DNA from: a bacterium BMS3Bbin10
GTDB taxonomy: Bacteria > Pseudomonadota > Alphaproteobacteria > Rhizobiales > Methyloligellaceae
Direction of reading: 5' to 3'
Length of the DNA: 52,333 bases
NCBI GenBank assembly: GCA_002897995.1
Contig: BDTT01000029.1
Location: 1-52,333 of the forward strand
Shown here: one piece after another, positions 34,169 to 42,455 of the stretch
How the letters are laid out: every line of letters starts with the position of its first letter
Position numbering within the stretch: position 1 is the first letter of the stretch
Made by a program: the position numbers and the translations under genes
The notes under the pieces: model-generated
Databases searched by the model: none
What the model was told of the DNA's origin: nothing
Seen by the model: only the letters and a program-made list of their open reading frames with translations

Positions 34169-35629
34169 ATGAGCACACAGACCGACATTTTCCGGCGTCT
34201 GGTGTCGGACCGGCTGGGCGATCCGCCGGTTTGCCTTGCCCCCGACGCCACGCTGAAGGAGCTGGTCGAGCGCATGGAGAGCGAGACGGCGACGAGTGCG
34301 GTTATCGTCGACGAAAGCTGGCGTCCGGCCGGCATTATCACCGAGCAGGACGTGACCCGAAAGGTCGCCTTCCGGCTTGACCCCGAAACGCCCGTGTCGG
34401 AAATCATGACCACGCCGGTGGTGACCATTCACAATACCGACTATCTTTACCATGCGGTCGCTTTCATGCGGCGGCGCAGATTGCGGCATATTCCGGTGCT
34501 CAATGAGGAGGGCCTGGTGTGCGGCATGCTCTCGCTGAACGAGGCGCTCAGCTACCTCTCCGAGCGGACGCTGGAGCTCACGCGCCTTCTCACCCATGAG
34601 GCGACGCTGAAGGGCCTGAGGGCCGTCAAGACGGCGCAGGTCGAGTTGGCCGAAGCACTGTTCGAAGACAATGTGCCGGTGCCCGAAGTGCAGTCGCTCC
34701 TCACCGACATCAACCGCGACATTCACGCCCGCATCCTGCGCCGGCATCTGGCCGGAATGGAGACCGAGAAAAAATGGGGCAAGCCGCCGGTGGACTTCTC
34801 GCTCATCATTCTGGGGTCGGGCGGCCGGGGCGAAAACTTCCTGTTTCCCGATCAGGACAACGCCTTCATTCTGGACGACTATCCCGACGCCGACCATTCG
34901 GCGTTCGATCCTTTTTTCGTCGAACTGGCGGAACGCATGACGAAGGATCTCGATGCGGTGGGCCTGCCGCTGTGCCGCGGCCATGTCATGGCCACCAACC
35001 CGGTCTGGCGCAAGACGCTCACCCAGTGGCGCGATCAGGTGGCCTACTGGATGAGCTCGCGCTCACCCGCAACCTTGCGCTACTGCGATATCTTCTTCGA
35101 CTTCGCGCATGGCTTCGGGCATGCGGAAAATGCCGCTCAATTGCGCGAATATGTCACCGCGATGGGTATGCGCAATCCCGGTTTCGTCAAAGATATGTTC
35201 GCCATCCAGGAAGGTCACAATGTGGCGCTCGGATGGTTCGGCAGGCTCCTGACGGAGACCGATGACGATGGCCATACAGGCATGATCAATCTGAAATACA
35301 ACGGCACCCTGCCGCTGGTGGAGGCGGTCCGGCTGCTGTCCCTCAGGCATGGCATCGCGCAGACGTCCACACTTGGCCGCCTGAAGGGTTTGCGGACATG
35401 CAACGCCATTGACGATGATCAATATGACTATCTCACCGGCGGTCTCAATCATCTCACCCGGCTGCTGCTGCGCCAGCAGCTTGCCGATTTCAAAGCGCGG
35501 AATAAGGTCACGAACTTCGTGCCCAAAAACAGCCTCACCAGGCGCGAAAAGGAATATCTCGCCGATTGCTTCCGCGCCATTCAGGATTTGCGCGGCAAGC
35601 TGTCATCGGAATTTTCCGGGGAGTTCTAA
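34169..35629 (+). CDS. CBS-domain plus DUF294 nucleotidyltransferase-like protein
   Basis: 486 residues. Two CBS motifs (about 12-70 and 77-133) sense nucleotides. They are followed by a helical linker, a GlnD-like nucleotidyltransferase domain with GSGGRGENFLFPDQDNAFIL (about 224-243), in which the Gly-Ser and DxD-type (DQD) residues are intact, and a C-terminal helical DUF294-C domain (about 340-480). Such proteins are thought to be signalling transferases related to the PII uridylyltransferase, but without demonstrated substrate. There is no ribosome site before ATG 34169. Together with the FNR-like box at -41.5 relative to the ATG this could mean a leaderless transcript. Confidence 0.85.
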   Translation: MSTQTDIFRRLVSDRLGDPPVCLAPDATLKELVERMESETATSAVIVDESWRPAGIITEQDVTRKVAFRLDPETPVSEIMTTPVVTIHNTDYLYHAVAFMRRRRLRHIPVLNEEGLVCGMLSLNEALSYLSERTLELTRLLTHEATLKGLRAVKTAQVELAEALFEDNVPVPEVQSLLTDINRDIHARILRRHLAGMETEKKWGKPPVDFSLIILGSGGRGENFLFPDQDNAFILDDYPDADHSAFDPFFVELAERMTKDLDAVGLPLCRGHVMATNPVWRKTLTQWRDQVAYWMSSRSPATLRYCDIFFDFAHGFGHAENAAQLREYVTAMGMRNPGFVKDMFAIQEGHNVALGWFGRLLTETDDDGHTGMINLKYNGTLPLVEAVRLLSLRHGIAQTSTLGRLKGLRTCNAIDDDQYDYLTGGLNHLTRLLLRQQLADFKARNKVTNFVPKNSLTRREKEYLADCFRAIQDLRGKLSSEFSGEF

Positions 35630-35829
35630 AGCGGAAGGGACCGGACGGCCCCGGGGCGTCATAAATTCAACAAAGCGAGTTGCGATTTCGGCGCGGAACA
35701 GCTTAGGGTCAGGACTCATTAAGGGGTCCGGACCCGGGGTTGGCGGGACATTCCTGCGCTGAAACCTTGCAGCAGGGCATGACGGGCAATACATGGTCCT
35801 GAGAGGCCGGATCGGTTTGGGAGGTCATT
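35630..35829. other. Intergenic region before the secreted repeat-protein gene
   Basis: Two hundred bases without a supported gene. Contains short inverted pieces (TTAGGGTC...GGGTCCGGACCC around 35702-35735) similar in wording to dispersed intergenic repeats. No clear terminator T tract follows the DUF294 stop. The end carries GGGAGG before the GTG start of the next gene. Confidence 0.35.
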
Positions 35830-37041
35830 GTGGGGAAATTCATAACGCTCGCCATCGCACTCGCATTTTTTGCCGCGGCAGACCAGGCATCGGGCGCGCC
35901 GATGCCGGTGAAGCCGGTCATCGCGGGTGATGAATCGCTGGTTGTTCGCGTTCAGGAATTTCAGATCCAGCTCGGCCTGTCCGACGGCCTGATCTTCTCT
36001 GCTCTTTCCAGACGCGGTTACAGCGATATCAGAATTACCAAAAGAAAACTGACCAAGGCGCGCGCCGAGGCCTGCAGGAATGGAAAAAAATACAAGATAC
36101 AGATCGGATTTGACGGGGGTATTCGCAAGGTCGTGGAAATTGGCAGTTGCCGCCCGGCGATCAATGCTGAAACCGCGCGCAGAATATTGCGGCAAAAAGG
36201 CTTCCGGAAAATTCAGCTGGGCCCCGACGGCGCCGGTTTCATTGCCGCGGCCTGCCGCAACAACCGGCGCTTTCGCGTGTCTTTGGACCAGTTCGGAGAC
36301 ATACGGGGCGAAAAGCTGTTGGGCCGGTGCGGCAACATACTCACAAAATATGATGTGGCGGCGCTGCTGCGCGCGCAGGGATACAGCCGGGTCCGCGCGG
36401 AGCGCGGGCGCCGGGGCAGGTTTTCGGTCCAGGCCTGCCGGCGTGATGAAGCGGTGGTGCTGGAGGTGGGAAATGATGGCGCCATTCTGGGCGAGCGGCG
36501 CGTCGGGAGATGCGACCCGCCGATACACCCGGCCACAATTCCCGCCCTGCTGGCGCGCTACGGTTTCACGCGCATAGAAATCATCGACCGGCGGCTTCCG
36601 CGCTACATCGCCCAGGCGTGCCGCGACACTCAGCGCCTCGAGATCAGCATGAACCGTTTTGGCGAGATCGTCGGCGAGCGCTCTATCGGCCGCTGTGAAC
36701 CGCCCTTGAGCGCAGCGGGTCTGAAGGTCATATTACGCGACGCCGGCTATGACGGGGTCAGGATTATCAAGGACAGGCCCGGCGGCTTCACCGCCGAGGT
36801 TTGCGAAGAGGGAGCCCGGTTCCGGCTGGAGCTTACGAGATATGGCGAGACCCTCTCCGAGCAGCGGCTTGGCGATTGCCCCTCGCGCAGGGTCAGGAAA
36901 ATCCTGAAACAGTTTGAGAGGCAGGGTGTGACCGGCGCGACGATGTATGTCGAGGGCTGCCGCAAGAAGAAGCGGGTGAGGATTGAGCTCGATCAGCACG
37001 GGACCCCCGTCAGACGCAATGTCATAGGCCGGTGCCGTTAA
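35830..37041 (+). CDS. Secreted protein of six about 60-residue repeats with paired cysteines, unknown function
   Basis: 403 residues, GTG start with GGGAGG five bases upstream. A signal peptide (ITLAIALAFFAAADQASG) is followed by six consecutive units ending near residues 108, 168, 229, 290, 351 and 402. Each unit reads roughly: helix with LLxxxGY/F, two basic strands, then AC-R/K, a strand, G-x-I-x-G-E, and a final IGRC. Thus each has one Cys in the middle and one at the end, suggesting one disulfide per unit. The helix-strand-strand order recalls PepSY-like modules, but I do not recognise the family. The protein is very basic (Arg-rich). The next gene is another small Cys-rich exported protein; the two may form one operon (39-base gap). 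Confidence 0.8.
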   Translation: MGKFITLAIALAFFAAADQASGAPMPVKPVIAGDESLVVRVQEFQIQLGLSDGLIFSALSRRGYSDIRITKRKLTKARAEACRNGKKYKIQIGFDGGIRKVVEIGSCRPAINAETARRILRQKGFRKIQLGPDGAGFIAAACRNNRRFRVSLDQFGDIRGEKLLGRCGNILTKYDVAALLRAQGYSRVRAERGRRGRFSVQACRRDEAVVLEVGNDGAILGERRVGRCDPPIHPATIPALLARYGFTRIEIIDRRLPRYIAQACRDTQRLEISMNRFGEIVGERSIGRCEPPLSAAGLKVILRDAGYDGVRIIKDRPGGFTAEVCEEGARFRLELTRYGETLSEQRLGDCPSRRVRKILKQFERQGVTGATMYVEGCRKKKRVRIELDQHGTPVRRNVIGRCR

Positions 37042-37080
37042 GGGCCCGGGCTTCGTTCAGACCGGAAATTGGAGAATGAT

Positions 37081-37428
37081 ATGCTTCATGGAATAGGTTT
37101 CAGCTTGCGTGACCGCCTGCATCCCGCAATGCACGCCGCTTTCGCCTTCACATTCGCGGCGGCCCTTCTGGTTGGGTTCTCCGGGCCGCTCATGGCGCAG
37201 GAAAAGCTGACGCCGGCCCAGGAGACAACCATGGCCCAGTGTCTGGCGGGGTGCAAAAAAGGCGATGCAAACTGCCAGAATTCCTGCACCACAAAGACCG
37301 CCACGCCGGCCTATTTCAGCGCCGCGGGGTCATGCGTCAGGGCCTGCGCCGATGCGCTGGCGGGACCTGGACAGCCCGAACAGAGCCGCGTCGGCGACCT
37401 GGTTCAATGCGTGCGCGCCTGTAACTAG
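37081..37428 (+). CDS. Small exported protein with four CX3C motifs, unknown function
   Basis: 115 residues from ATG 37081, with GGAG six bases upstream. A signal peptide with a long n-region (hydrophobic FAFTFAAALLVGFSGPLMA, cleavage after about residue 40) leaves a mature part of about 75 residues with eight cysteines arranged as four CX3C pairs: CLAGC, CQNSC, CVRAC and CVRAC. Twin CX3C is a helical-hairpin disulfide layout, best known from mitochondrial small Tim proteins; resemblance is in spacing only. The previous gene also encodes a Cys-paired exported protein, so both probably depend on periplasmic disulfide formation. Confidence 0.75.
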   Translation: MLHGIGFSLRDRLHPAMHAAFAFTFAAALLVGFSGPLMAQEKLTPAQETTMAQCLAGCKKGDANCQNSCTTKTATPAYFSAAGSCVRACADALAGPGQPEQSRVGDLVQCVRACN

Positions 37429-37434
37429 GGCGTA

Positions 37435-37472
37435 TAGAGCATGATCCGTTCTTGTTGAATCATTTGGCCGGT
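37435..37472. repeat. Degenerate dispersed intergenic repeat (AGCATGATCCG...TTGAATCA)
   Basis: The sequence AGAGCATGATCCGTTCTTG then TTGAATCATTTGG is the left half of a palindromic element of a wording common between genes in Hyphomicrobiales-like genomes, and resembles the more intact element at 42972-43014. Only partly palindromic here. It runs up to the stop of the 2OG oxygenase gene. Confidence 0.35.
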
Positions 37473-37474
37473 TT

Positions 37475-38095
37475 CTACTCCGCCGCCGTCAGCTTCTTTA
37501 CCTTCGCGGAGATGGTGTGGCGCAGCTTGTGGAAGCCGCGCGCGCCCTCAGACGTCATCCAGTTCATCTGGATGGAGCAGCGCTTGCCCTCGAACGGCCC
37601 GTGGCCATGCCATGAGTTTTCCGAGCGCTTGAACACCAGCAGCGTGCCGTTGTCGGGCGGGACTTCTTCGCAATAGTCGTTCAGGTCACTGCCGCCCCGG
37701 AGCATGCGCAGCTTGCCGCCTTCTTCCTTCCAGTCCTGGTTGAGATAGAGCAGGACGGTGATGATCTTGTCTTTTGAATCGGTATGGATTTTGCCGTCCG
37801 TGCTGCGGCAATATCCGCGCAGCGAATACATTTTGGGACGGCCCTCGAGAGAGACATTGAATTTGTTTTCGATTGCCTGCTCGAATTGCGGCCCGTCCAT
37901 CTCATCGATGAGCGCCTGAACCGCGGGGGGGACATCGATGCTGTCCAGCGGATAGGAGCCGCCCTTGAGCGTCGGGTAGGACGAGACGACTTCCTGAAGA
38001 GTGTCGGCGGAAAGAAAATTCGGCACAACCGTATACTCGAACGGGTTCGTGCGAAGACCGGCCTGCTTCAGGAGATCGATATTCAAAAGGGCCAT
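37475..38095 (-). CDS. 2-oxoglutarate/Fe(II)-dependent oxygenase (third)
   Basis: 206 residues from ATG 38095, which has AAGGA about ten bases upstream; a start at 38164 would overlap the ELM1-family gene. Iron ligands His104-x-Asp106 (KIHTDSKDK) and His163 (SWHGHGPF), with Arg172 (EGKRCSIQMNW) for 2-oxoglutarate: a complete active site. Its TLLVFKRSENSWHG piece resembles sugar- or lipid-modifying oxygenases of the prolyl-hydroxylase superfamily. It lies 31 bases downstream of the ELM1-like gene on the same strand, so the two are probably cotranscribed. Substrate unknown. Confidence 0.82.
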   Translation of the reverse strand: MALLNIDLLKQAGLRTNPFEYTVVPNFLSADTLQEVVSSYPTLKGGSYPLDSIDVPPAVQALIDEMDGPQFEQAIENKFNVSLEGRPKMYSLRGYCRSTDGKIHTDSKDKIITVLLYLNQDWKEEGGKLRMLRGGSDLNDYCEEVPPDNGTLLVFKRSENSWHGHGPFEGKRCSIQMNWMTSEGARGFHKLRHTISAKVKKLTAAE

Positions 38096-38126
38096 TCCGG
38101 TAATATCCTTGTCTGCCGCGCGGCGT

Positions 38127-39110
38127 TTATCGCCGGCGCCATCGCCGCTCGATTTCGCCGGCAATTTGCGCGGCGGAGTCTAACGGCCTATAGGCCCAGG
38201 TTTCAAGCTGCGTAAAAGTTTCCGGTAATTTTCGCGTTGCGCCATATCGCCGCAAACTTTCATGGAACCTGCTGAATTTCGCCGACCCGCCGTCCGGCTC
38301 GAATACATAGACGGGCTTGCCGCTCGCGCAGGCTTCCCCCGTCATGTTGATGGAATCCGCAGTGACGACGAATATATCGGCATGGGCGAGCCAGCTCTCG
38401 TAAGGGTTTGTCCCGGCCCCCTCCCAGACGACCCGCCCGGCGCCCGACGTGGCTGAAAGCACGGCCTCGAGGGCATGGGAGGGCGTGCGGCGCGATGAGG
38501 TGACCAGGAAACTCGCGCCAAGCGAAGCCATTGAGGCAAGCGACAGGGCCAGCCGCGCCGAATCGGCTTGCGTGAAGCCATAGACCGAATTGGGCCCGCC
38601 GAGCACGACCGCGACGCGGGGGGCCGGCAGCGGGGCGATATCTTCGGGCAGTTTCGCGCGCAGGCGCGCAAGGCGGTCCGGCGAGAACCCGTGCGGCGCG
38701 GTGAGCGTGTGAATGACATTCTCCCCGGTCAGTTTGTCATGGGCCGGAACGGCGATGAGATCCGCCGTGCCCGCGCCCGTGCGCGGGTCCTGGATCACAA
38801 CCGTGTAGGTGTCCGGGGCGGCCTTGCGCAGGGCGCGGAGCGCCGGGATGCTCAAACGTCCCGTCGCCAGCGCGATGTCGGGCCAGGGCGGCGCGAACTG
38901 GCTGCCGTCGCGGCCGAAGCGCTCGGCCGGATCGACCGGACCCCAGGGCGCCAGCAACCGCCATATCCCGCGCGGGGTTAGGCGCTTGATTTCGATATTC
39001 GCGCCGATGGCCTGCGCCACCCCCGCCACCTGGACTTCCATGCCGGCCTTGCCGTCGGTGATGATCCAGGCCCGGCAGCCTTTGGTTTTGCGCTCAGAGC
39101 GGCGGGACAT
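38127..39110 (-). CDS. ELM1/GtrOC1 (DUF1022) family protein
   Basis: 327 residues. Recognised by WIITDGKAGMEVQVAGVAQA at the N terminus, VVIQDPRTG, LGGPNSVYGF, SFLVTSSRRTP and the end block DIFVVTADSINMTGEACASGKPVYVFEP. The family is named after plant ELM1, which recruits a dynamin to mitochondria; bacterial members have a glycosyltransferase-B-like fold and no established role, often near lipid A or cell-envelope genes. AAGG lies eight bases before the ATG. The neighbour is a 2OG oxygenase. Confidence 0.8.
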   Translation of the reverse strand: MSRRSERKTKGCRAWIITDGKAGMEVQVAGVAQAIGANIEIKRLTPRGIWRLLAPWGPVDPAERFGRDGSQFAPPWPDIALATGRLSIPALRALRKAAPDTYTVVIQDPRTGAGTADLIAVPAHDKLTGENVIHTLTAPHGFSPDRLARLRAKLPEDIAPLPAPRVAVVLGGPNSVYGFTQADSARLALSLASMASLGASFLVTSSRRTPSHALEAVLSATSGAGRVVWEGAGTNPYESWLAHADIFVVTADSINMTGEACASGKPVYVFEPDGGSAKFSRFHESLRRYGATRKLPETFTQLETWAYRPLDSAAQIAGEIERRWRRR

Positions 39111-39276
39111 GGGAAAAACCTTTTTTCGGCAATATTAGGGAAGAATAGGCGCTCATCTATTTGCAGATTGTTCTCAGATGCGTAATATCATTGCGCGCGG
39201 CGGGTCCGGTCCCGTTGTGCGGCCTGCATTCAGAGTACATTTAACAGAACCGTGGTCATTTGATAGGACACAAGGG

Positions 39277-39765
39277 ATGATTGCCGCCCGCCTCGACAGG
39301 ACCGACTGGCTGATCCTTAAGGAGATGCAGAGCGAAGGGCGCATCACCAATGTGGAGCTTGCGCGCCGGGTCGGCATTTCCGCCCCGCCCTGCCTGCGCC
39401 GCGTGCGCGCCCTGGAAGAAGCCGGCATCGTGAGCGGCTATTGCGCCGTGCTTGATGAAAAGAAGGCTGGCTTCGATGTCACCGCCTTCGCCATGGTCGG
39501 GCTTCAGAGCCAGTCGGAGGCCGATCTGGTGGCCTTCGAGGATCGTGTCCGCAACTGGTCGATCGTGCGCGAATGCTTCATGCTGTCGGGTGAGATCGAT
39601 TTCATCCTGAAATGCGTTGCCCCGGATCTCGGCGCGTTTCAGGATTTCATCATCAACGAGTTGACCGCGGCTCCCAATGTGGACGCCGTAAAGACATCGC
39701 TCGCCATCCGCCGGTCCAAATTCGCCTCGGGCGTTCCCATTGAAGATGAGCAGGTGGCAGGTTAG
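39277..39765 (+). CDS. Lrp/AsnC-family transcriptional regulator
   Basis: 162 residues from ATG 39277; the frame is open upstream to 39178 but that part has no family resemblance. N-terminal HTH (LDRTDWLILKEMQSEGRITN, then VELARRVGISAPPCLRRVRA) and a C-terminal RAM/ligand domain (about 65-150; ECFMLSGEIDFILKCVAPDL). AsnC proteins sense amino acids and often act on distant targets as well as their own promoter. It is divergent from the ELM1-like gene, with 166 bases between and an AT-rich stretch near 39120-39190. Target genes cannot be named. Confidence 0.9.
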   Translation: MIAARLDRTDWLILKEMQSEGRITNVELARRVGISAPPCLRRVRALEEAGIVSGYCAVLDEKKAGFDVTAFAMVGLQSQSEADLVAFEDRVRNWSIVRECFMLSGEIDFILKCVAPDLGAFQDFIINELTAAPNVDAVKTSLAIRRSKFASGVPIEDEQVAG

Positions 39766-39813
39766 CGGCGCACAGACGCACCGTCCGAAGGGTTTGATCT
39801 GATTGAGTTCGAC

Positions 39814-40965
39814 CTAGTGTCCGGACGCGTCCCCCTCGCGCTCCATGGCGTCTTCCGCTTCATCGAGCATGCGGCGCTTGTCCGAAAAGCGGATGATGCG
39901 CTGCGCGGTTTCGCGTGTCATTCCATCATAGCGCCGCATGAGCCCGGCGGTGTCATTGGATGGCTGGCGGGTATGGCTTTCCTTCAGCTGCAGCAGGGCC
40001 GTGAAGGTTCCCGGCGCCAGCCCGTGCGCCTTGCACAGGACCATCAGGGCCGGGATATGGGCCTCGAACAGGCAATGCTCGAGCATGGTCTCGTTGAGCT
40101 GTGTGATTTTCGAGAAATGCTCCAGCGTTTCCTCGATATTTCCCGCTCTTGCGGCGTCGAAAAGTGCTTTTTCATCTGTCGGAGTTACCTGCCGGTCGGC
40201 GGGAACGGTTTCATCGGGGTCTTCTGCGGGCTGACCGGAGGGATCGGGATCGCGCGGGATCGCTCTTGGAGCCGGGGGCTTCGGCTTGCCGGGTTTGTCC
40301 GCCACGCGATTCTCTTCCGTCATCAGGAAGGATTCAGCCACTCCCTGCCAGAATCCGGCCTCCGCCAGCCGCTTCAGGCGTGTCAGGGGGCTCGGCGCCA
40401 GATCGGGGCGCAGACTGAGCGCAAACTGCATTTCACTACTTTTTTGCGCCACCTCGGTCAGACGCGTCAGACCTTCAGGAGAAAACTGCGCGCCCATGTT
40501 GCCGGCCATTGTGGCGAGAACCTGTTCGCCGCCGCGCTCCATGAGAAGATCGGTCACCGGGGGCGTCAGATTGCGGCGGTGAGCGGTGGCGATCAGGTGG
40601 TCTTCTTCGACCTGTCCGATGATTGACATGAGTTCGCCATCACGCAGGCATGGGGAGTATTGAAGGACAGGACGGGCAACAATGATTTCATCGCATGCCA
40701 GGCGTTGCAGCAATTCTCTGGGTACGCCCCCGGCCCTGGAAATACGTTCCGCCAATCTGGCGCGGGTCAGGGTATCGCCGGCAAACGCCATGCGTGTCAT
40801 GACATCGCCAAACGTGTCCTGATCTTCCACGGACTGCCGGTCCGCGGTCATGAAATATAAATCCACGACGCGATCGATAAGCTCAGTCCCGCTCTCTCCG
40901 GAGCGGGACTGGAAAAGATCGTCAATTTCGTCGAGACACTTTCGTGTCTGAAGCATTTCCGCCAC
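39814..40965 (-). CDS. DUF2336 family protein (first paralogue)
   Basis: 383 residues, predicted cytosolic and helical, of the alphaproteobacterial DUF2336 family (HEAT-like helical repeats of unknown role). Visible conserved blocks are DLYFMTADRQSVEDQDTFGD, LAERIS, ARPVLQYSPCLRDGEL and HLIATAHRRNLTPPVTDLLM. A Pro/Asp-rich linker (about 225-265, PKPPAPRA, DPDETVPAD) splits the N-terminal helical repeat from a shorter C-terminal helical part. The paralogue 156 bases upstream has the same order of parts. Family members are found near motility and envelope stress genes in other genomes; no such link here. Confidence 0.8.
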   Translation of the reverse strand: MAEMLQTRKCLDEIDDLFQSRSGESGTELIDRVVDLYFMTADRQSVEDQDTFGDVMTRMAFAGDTLTRARLAERISRAGGVPRELLQRLACDEIIVARPVLQYSPCLRDGELMSIIGQVEEDHLIATAHRRNLTPPVTDLLMERGGEQVLATMAGNMGAQFSPEGLTRLTEVAQKSSEMQFALSLRPDLAPSPLTRLKRLAEAGFWQGVAESFLMTEENRVADKPGKPKPPAPRAIPRDPDPSGQPAEDPDETVPADRQVTPTDEKALFDAARAGNIEETLEHFSKITQLNETMLEHCLFEAHIPALMVLCKAHGLAPGTFTALLQLKESHTRQPSNDTAGLMRRYDGMTRETAQRIIRFSDKRRMLDEAEDAMEREGDASGH

Positions 40966-41121
40966 CCGATAACCTAAAACAGATACAGTATGTCAGGCGT
41001 TGGTTTCCAATGTTCTAAGGATTCCAATTCGATAAAAGAATTTCTTCGCGCCCGCCCGCCCGGTTCGGTTGGTTCCAGGCAGGAGGAAATACACTCTGTC
41101 GCATGTATTAAGAATTTCAGC

Positions 41122-42285
41122 CTATTGCGGCGTTTCCATATCCTGGGGCGCGCCGGGTAATTCATGATGCGCCCGCCACAGATTCTGATTTTCCGGAAGC
41201 GGAGAAGATTGATTGTCGCCCTCTGCGCTGCAGCGGATCTTGAGGAAGCGCAGGGTTCGATTGGCGTTTGCGGTGCTCAACGCCTCATATTCGCGCATGG
41301 CGCGCGCCACGTCCCGCGCGGGGATGCCTTCCTTGCCGTTGCGTGTCTGCAACAGCATCAGGAATGTTGTGCTCTTGAAACCGCTGGCCTTGCAAATGAT
41401 CCCCAGCGCCGCGACGTCCGCCTTCAGGAGGCAATATGAAACCATTTGATCATTCAGGCCCGTGAGCACCGACAGGGCGTGGACCGTTTCGGGCAATCGC
41501 TGCGCCCTGGCGAGCTGAATGATTTCGTCTTCGGTCAACTGATCCTTCTGAGCGCGCATTTGCAGCTCGTCATTGGAATTCTTCAGGCCTTCCAGGTCGA
41601 GATTTTCCGTACCCTTTTCAATGAGCGAGTCGAGTTCCGCCATGTCGGCGCGGGTATATTTGCCCGCCATTTCAGACTTGAGCCGCTGTGCGACGCGCTG
41701 TTTGATTTTGACCATGAGTTCGGGCTGCACGTCCTTGCGCGTGCCGAGCGCCGTCAGCAACTCGGCATTGTCGCGCGCCTTTTCGGCCAGTGAGACAAGG
41801 CAGTCATTGGTGAACTCCGCGCCCTGGTTTTTTGTGACCTCCAGGAGAACCGGGTTTTCGCCGCGCTCGACGATGACATCCGTCACCGGCGCCGCCAGAG
41901 AATCGCGCTTGGCGATCGCATGCAGGTGGGTCTGGCCTTTGGTCTGGGCAATCCGCACCAGATCATCGTCGGTCAGCACCCGCGAGCGCTCAAGCACCGG
42001 TTTGGCGACGGTAATGTCATCGCCCGCCAGCCGGCAGACCAGATGCCGCGGCGCCTTGTCTATGCTTGAAATCCGTTCCGAGAGTTCGGCGCGCGCCTCG
42101 ACTTCAAGCTCATAGGCGATGCGTTCCATGACATTGCCGAAAGTCAGGACATCGTCAGGCGACTGCTGGTCGTTTGTCAGGAAGAACAGATCGGTGACGC
42201 GATGCAGGACTTCGCGTCTCTTGTCACTTGAAGATTCGGTGGACAGAGCTTCGATTTCGAGCAGACAAGATTGGGCGTTCTGCAT
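41122..42285 (-). CDS. DUF2336 family protein (second paralogue)
   Basis: 387 residues from ATG 42285, which has ACAGGAAG just upstream; a longer start at 42333 lacks this. Same layout as the first paralogue: DLFFLTNDQQSPDDVLTFGN, ELSERIS, AKPVLERSRVLTDDDL and HLHAIAKRDSLAAPVTDVIV near the N terminus, a middle helical region without the Pro-rich linker, and a C-terminal part with CLLKADVAALGIICKASGF (CLFEAHIPALMVLCKAHGL in paralogue 1). The two are clearly an old tandem duplication, each with its own promoter gap. Function unknown. Confidence 0.8.
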   Translation of the reverse strand: MQNAQSCLLEIEALSTESSSDKRREVLHRVTDLFFLTNDQQSPDDVLTFGNVMERIAYELEVEARAELSERISSIDKAPRHLVCRLAGDDITVAKPVLERSRVLTDDDLVRIAQTKGQTHLHAIAKRDSLAAPVTDVIVERGENPVLLEVTKNQGAEFTNDCLVSLAEKARDNAELLTALGTRKDVQPELMVKIKQRVAQRLKSEMAGKYTRADMAELDSLIEKGTENLDLEGLKNSNDELQMRAQKDQLTEDEIIQLARAQRLPETVHALSVLTGLNDQMVSYCLLKADVAALGIICKASGFKSTTFLMLLQTRNGKEGIPARDVARAMREYEALSTANANRTLRFLKIRCSAEGDNQSSPLPENQNLWRAHHELPGAPQDMETPQ

Positions 42286-42455
42286 GGCTTCCTGTCCAAT
42301 CGCGAAAGGCCGGCCAAGGTATTTCTGGCGCATTGGTACAGAAGAGTGTCACCAAAAATTGAATTCTTTGCTAACAACGGGCCGCCGAATGCTGCACTGA
42401 AGGTGACGCAGGCGGTGCAATTCGCGCAGCCGATGGATGGATCTAACCCCGGAGG

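Noticed and set aside
32555-34984. An 809-codon open frame on the minus strand across the BT1-like and DUF294 genes
   Set aside because: It is antisense to two well-supported genes, has low-complexity His/Arg/Gln-rich sequence, and repeats peptides only because the DNA repeat at 34061-34135 is there.
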